This document shows, piece after piece, positions 62,796 through 64,000 of a stretch of DNA of 64,000 nucleotides. This stretch comes from Micromonospora antibiotica. Its GTDB lineage: Bacteria; Actinomycetota; Actinomycetes; Mycobacteriales; Micromonosporaceae. The notes under the pieces are model-generated. The model searched no databases. It saw only the letters and a program-made list of their open reading frames with translations, and was not told where the DNA came from. The position numbers and the translations under genes were made by a program. The stretch lies in NCBI RefSeq assembly GCF_017599305.1, contig NZ_JAGFWR010000001.1, forward strand, positions 682,001-746,000, in the 5' to 3' direction. Within the stretch, counting starts at the first letter, position 1, and every line of letters starts with the position of its first letter.

Positions 62796-64000
62796 TCAGC
62801 GCCGGCCGGGGCGCCCGACCAGCTGCGACTCGATCGCGGTGGGCGAAAGCAGTGCCCACCGCAACGCCCGCCGGTTGACCACCGCCACCATGTCGTCCCG
62901 GATCCGGGTCAGCCACTCCGCCGAGCCGCCCAACCCCAGCGCGGTGCCCGCCAGGGCGGCCTCCGCCGGGTCGAGGGGTTGCAGCACCGCCAGGTCGGCC
63001 CGGCCCAGGGTGTCGACGTCCAGCGGGGTCAGCTCGTCCCGGACCACCAGGGTGGACACCCAGGCCGCCCCGGGTGGCGGCTCGGCCATGGTGCCCGCGT
63101 CGACCACCACCAGCAGCGGTCGCAGTGGCGAACCGGTGGCACCCGGTGGCCGCCCGGTCGGGACCACCACGACCCCGCCCTGCTGCCCGCCGACCCCCCG
63201 CACGAACGGCTCCCAGGAGCGCGGCCGGCCGGTCTGCACCAGCACCCCCGCGCCCAGCGCCAACGACCGCAGCACCAGCAGTTGGGCCGCGGCCAGCCCA
63301 CCGACCAGCACCAGCCGGGTGCCCTCGGCGCGGAACAGCCGGACGGTCACCGCACCACCGTGCCGGTTGGCCCCCACCATCAGCCCGGCCCCACCCAGGG
63401 TCAGCTCCGGTGGCTCCACCTGCGGTGCGGTCCCCTTCGCCAGCACCGGCACCGCCAACGGCAGCGTGGCGGCCAGGCCGGGGAGCTGCCCACCGTCGAG
63501 CCGGCGCAGCTCACCACCGGCGTCGGCGGCGAGCCGGCACAACCCTTCGGCGGCGAGCGCCAACCCGGCCGGCGTCGGGGCGGCCAGTCGTACCGTCAAC
63601 TCGGCCGGTGGGGGTGCGGTGTCGCCGCCGGACTGCGGACCGGCACAGAGCGACACGCTGGTGGCGGTCGCCGGCAGCGCCAGGAGCCGGGCCACCAACC
63701 GGCGACCCGGATCGGCCCGGGCGTCCGGCCAGCGGTCCCACCGGAAGGTGGCCTGGTGCAGGCCGCCGGTGCGCACCGTCGACCAGGTCTCCCGCACGGG
63801 CTGACCGGCGTCGTGGTGGGCGAGTTCACCCAGCACCCGCAGCGCCGCGTGCTCACCGAGCGGTCGGGCCGGCACCGGCCCGATCCGGCGGCCGATCCGG
63901 CGTACCGTACCGGCCAGCGCCCGGCGCAGGTCGCTGTCGGACCAGCCGGGCGCACGCAGCACCCGCACCGCGAGCAGGGCATGTTCCTGCCCCGGCAGCC
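62796..64000 (-). CDS. eccE: EccE-like type VII secretion protein (partial, runs off right edge)
   Basis: At least 400 residues are visible, and the frame is open to base 64000 (LPGQEHALLAVRVLRAPGWSDSDLRRALAGTVRRIGRRIGP), so the true start is outside. Ser/Ala/Leu-rich with no enzymatic motif; the end reads GLGGSAEWLTRIRDDMVAVVNRRALRWALLSPTAIESQLVGRPGRR, which I associate with Micromonosporaceae EccE proteins of the ESX/type VII secretion membrane complex. No ESX partner is in the window, so the assignment rests on resemblance only. Confidence 0.6.
   Translation of the reverse strand, partial: LPGQEHALLAVRVLRAPGWSDSDLRRALAGTVRRIGRRIGPVPARPLGEHAALRVLGELAHHDAGQPVRETWSTVRTGGLHQATFRWDRWPDARADPGRRLVARLLALPATATSVSLCAGPQSGGDTAPPPAELTVRLAAPTPAGLALAAEGLCRLAADAGGELRRLDGGQLPGLAATLPLAVPVLAKGTAPQVEPPELTLGGAGLMVGANRHGGAVTVRLFRAEGTRLVLVGGLAAAQLLVLRSLALGAGVLVQTGRPRSWEPFVRGVGGQQGGVVVVPTGRPPGATGSPLRPLLVVVDAGTMAEPPPGAAWVSTLVVRDELTPLDVDTLGRADLAVLQPLDPAEAALAGTALGLGGSAEWLTRIRDDMVAVVNRRALRWALLSPTAIESQLVGRPGRR

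Overview
This window is high-GC actinobacterial chromosome, most likely Micromonospora or a close relative in the Micromonosporaceae. The signs are very high G+C, GTG starts with 4-base GTGA/ATGA overlaps, probable leaderless genes, Scr1-type HTH/DUF397 pairs, the futalosine (Mqn) route to menaquinone, and a type VII secretion EccE-like gene at the right edge. I see no tRNA, rRNA, CRISPR array or insertion sequence.

Layout. 1-2.1 kb (minus): a partial repeat-rich gene and a secreted NlpC/P60 hydrolase. 2.3-4.7 kb: mqnE, a membrane protein, six tandem 59-bp repeats and a DUF4229 gene. 4.8-7.7 kb: a secreted C39-like peptidase and, divergently, a secreted M14 carboxypeptidase. 7.8-11.2 kb: a cobalamin riboswitch and a BtuFCD-type ABC importer. 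11.2-14.7 kb (minus): a VOC protein and a four-gene ABC-2 transporter/winged-helix operon. 15-19.3 kb: a HelD/HelR-like helicase, a winged-helix regulator and an MFS transporter whose start lies in a 44-bp palindrome. 19.4-22.2 kb: mqnA and two beta-lactamase-fold secreted proteins. 22.5-26.4 kb: paaABCDE. 26.6-31.4 kb: an accessory island with an unknown small gene, an Scr1-type regulator with DUF397 partner, an AlbA_2/Schlafen-like ATP-binding protein, a DUF397 remnant and a Fic protein. 31.6-37.1 kb: mqnC, an LPXTG surface protein, menG, a small ORF and a menJ-like reductase. 37.2-53.7 kb: the complete 14-gene nuoA-N operon (complex I), closed by a strong hairpin. 53.8-64 kb: a polyprenyl diphosphate synthase, MFS transporter, IclR regulator, PhoX-type phosphatase, ECF sigma/anti-sigma pair, RarD, GNAT, holin-like protein and the partial EccE-like gene.

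How it fits together. Three Mqn enzymes, MenG, a MenJ-like reductase and a prenyl chain synthase surround complex I, so much of the supply and tailoring of the quinone used by NDH-1 is encoded around it. MqnB and MqnD are not in the window.

Most interesting observation. A family of short intergenic repeats (GTGAGCGCGAGGAGTGAGC ... CCCCGCAGTCGCGAAC) sits between co-oriented genes. At almost every site each copy reads as a mini-ORF. Its start overlaps the stop of the previous ORF (GTGA or TGATG), and its stop overlaps the start of the next ORF. This holds in four gaps of the nuo operon (B-C, D-E, F-G, M-N), in the permease/ATPase gap of the B12 importer, and for six units in a row before the DUF4229 gene. 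A fifth nuo gap (L-M) has the same architecture with unrelated sequence. The elements look built to keep ribosomes moving across the gap.
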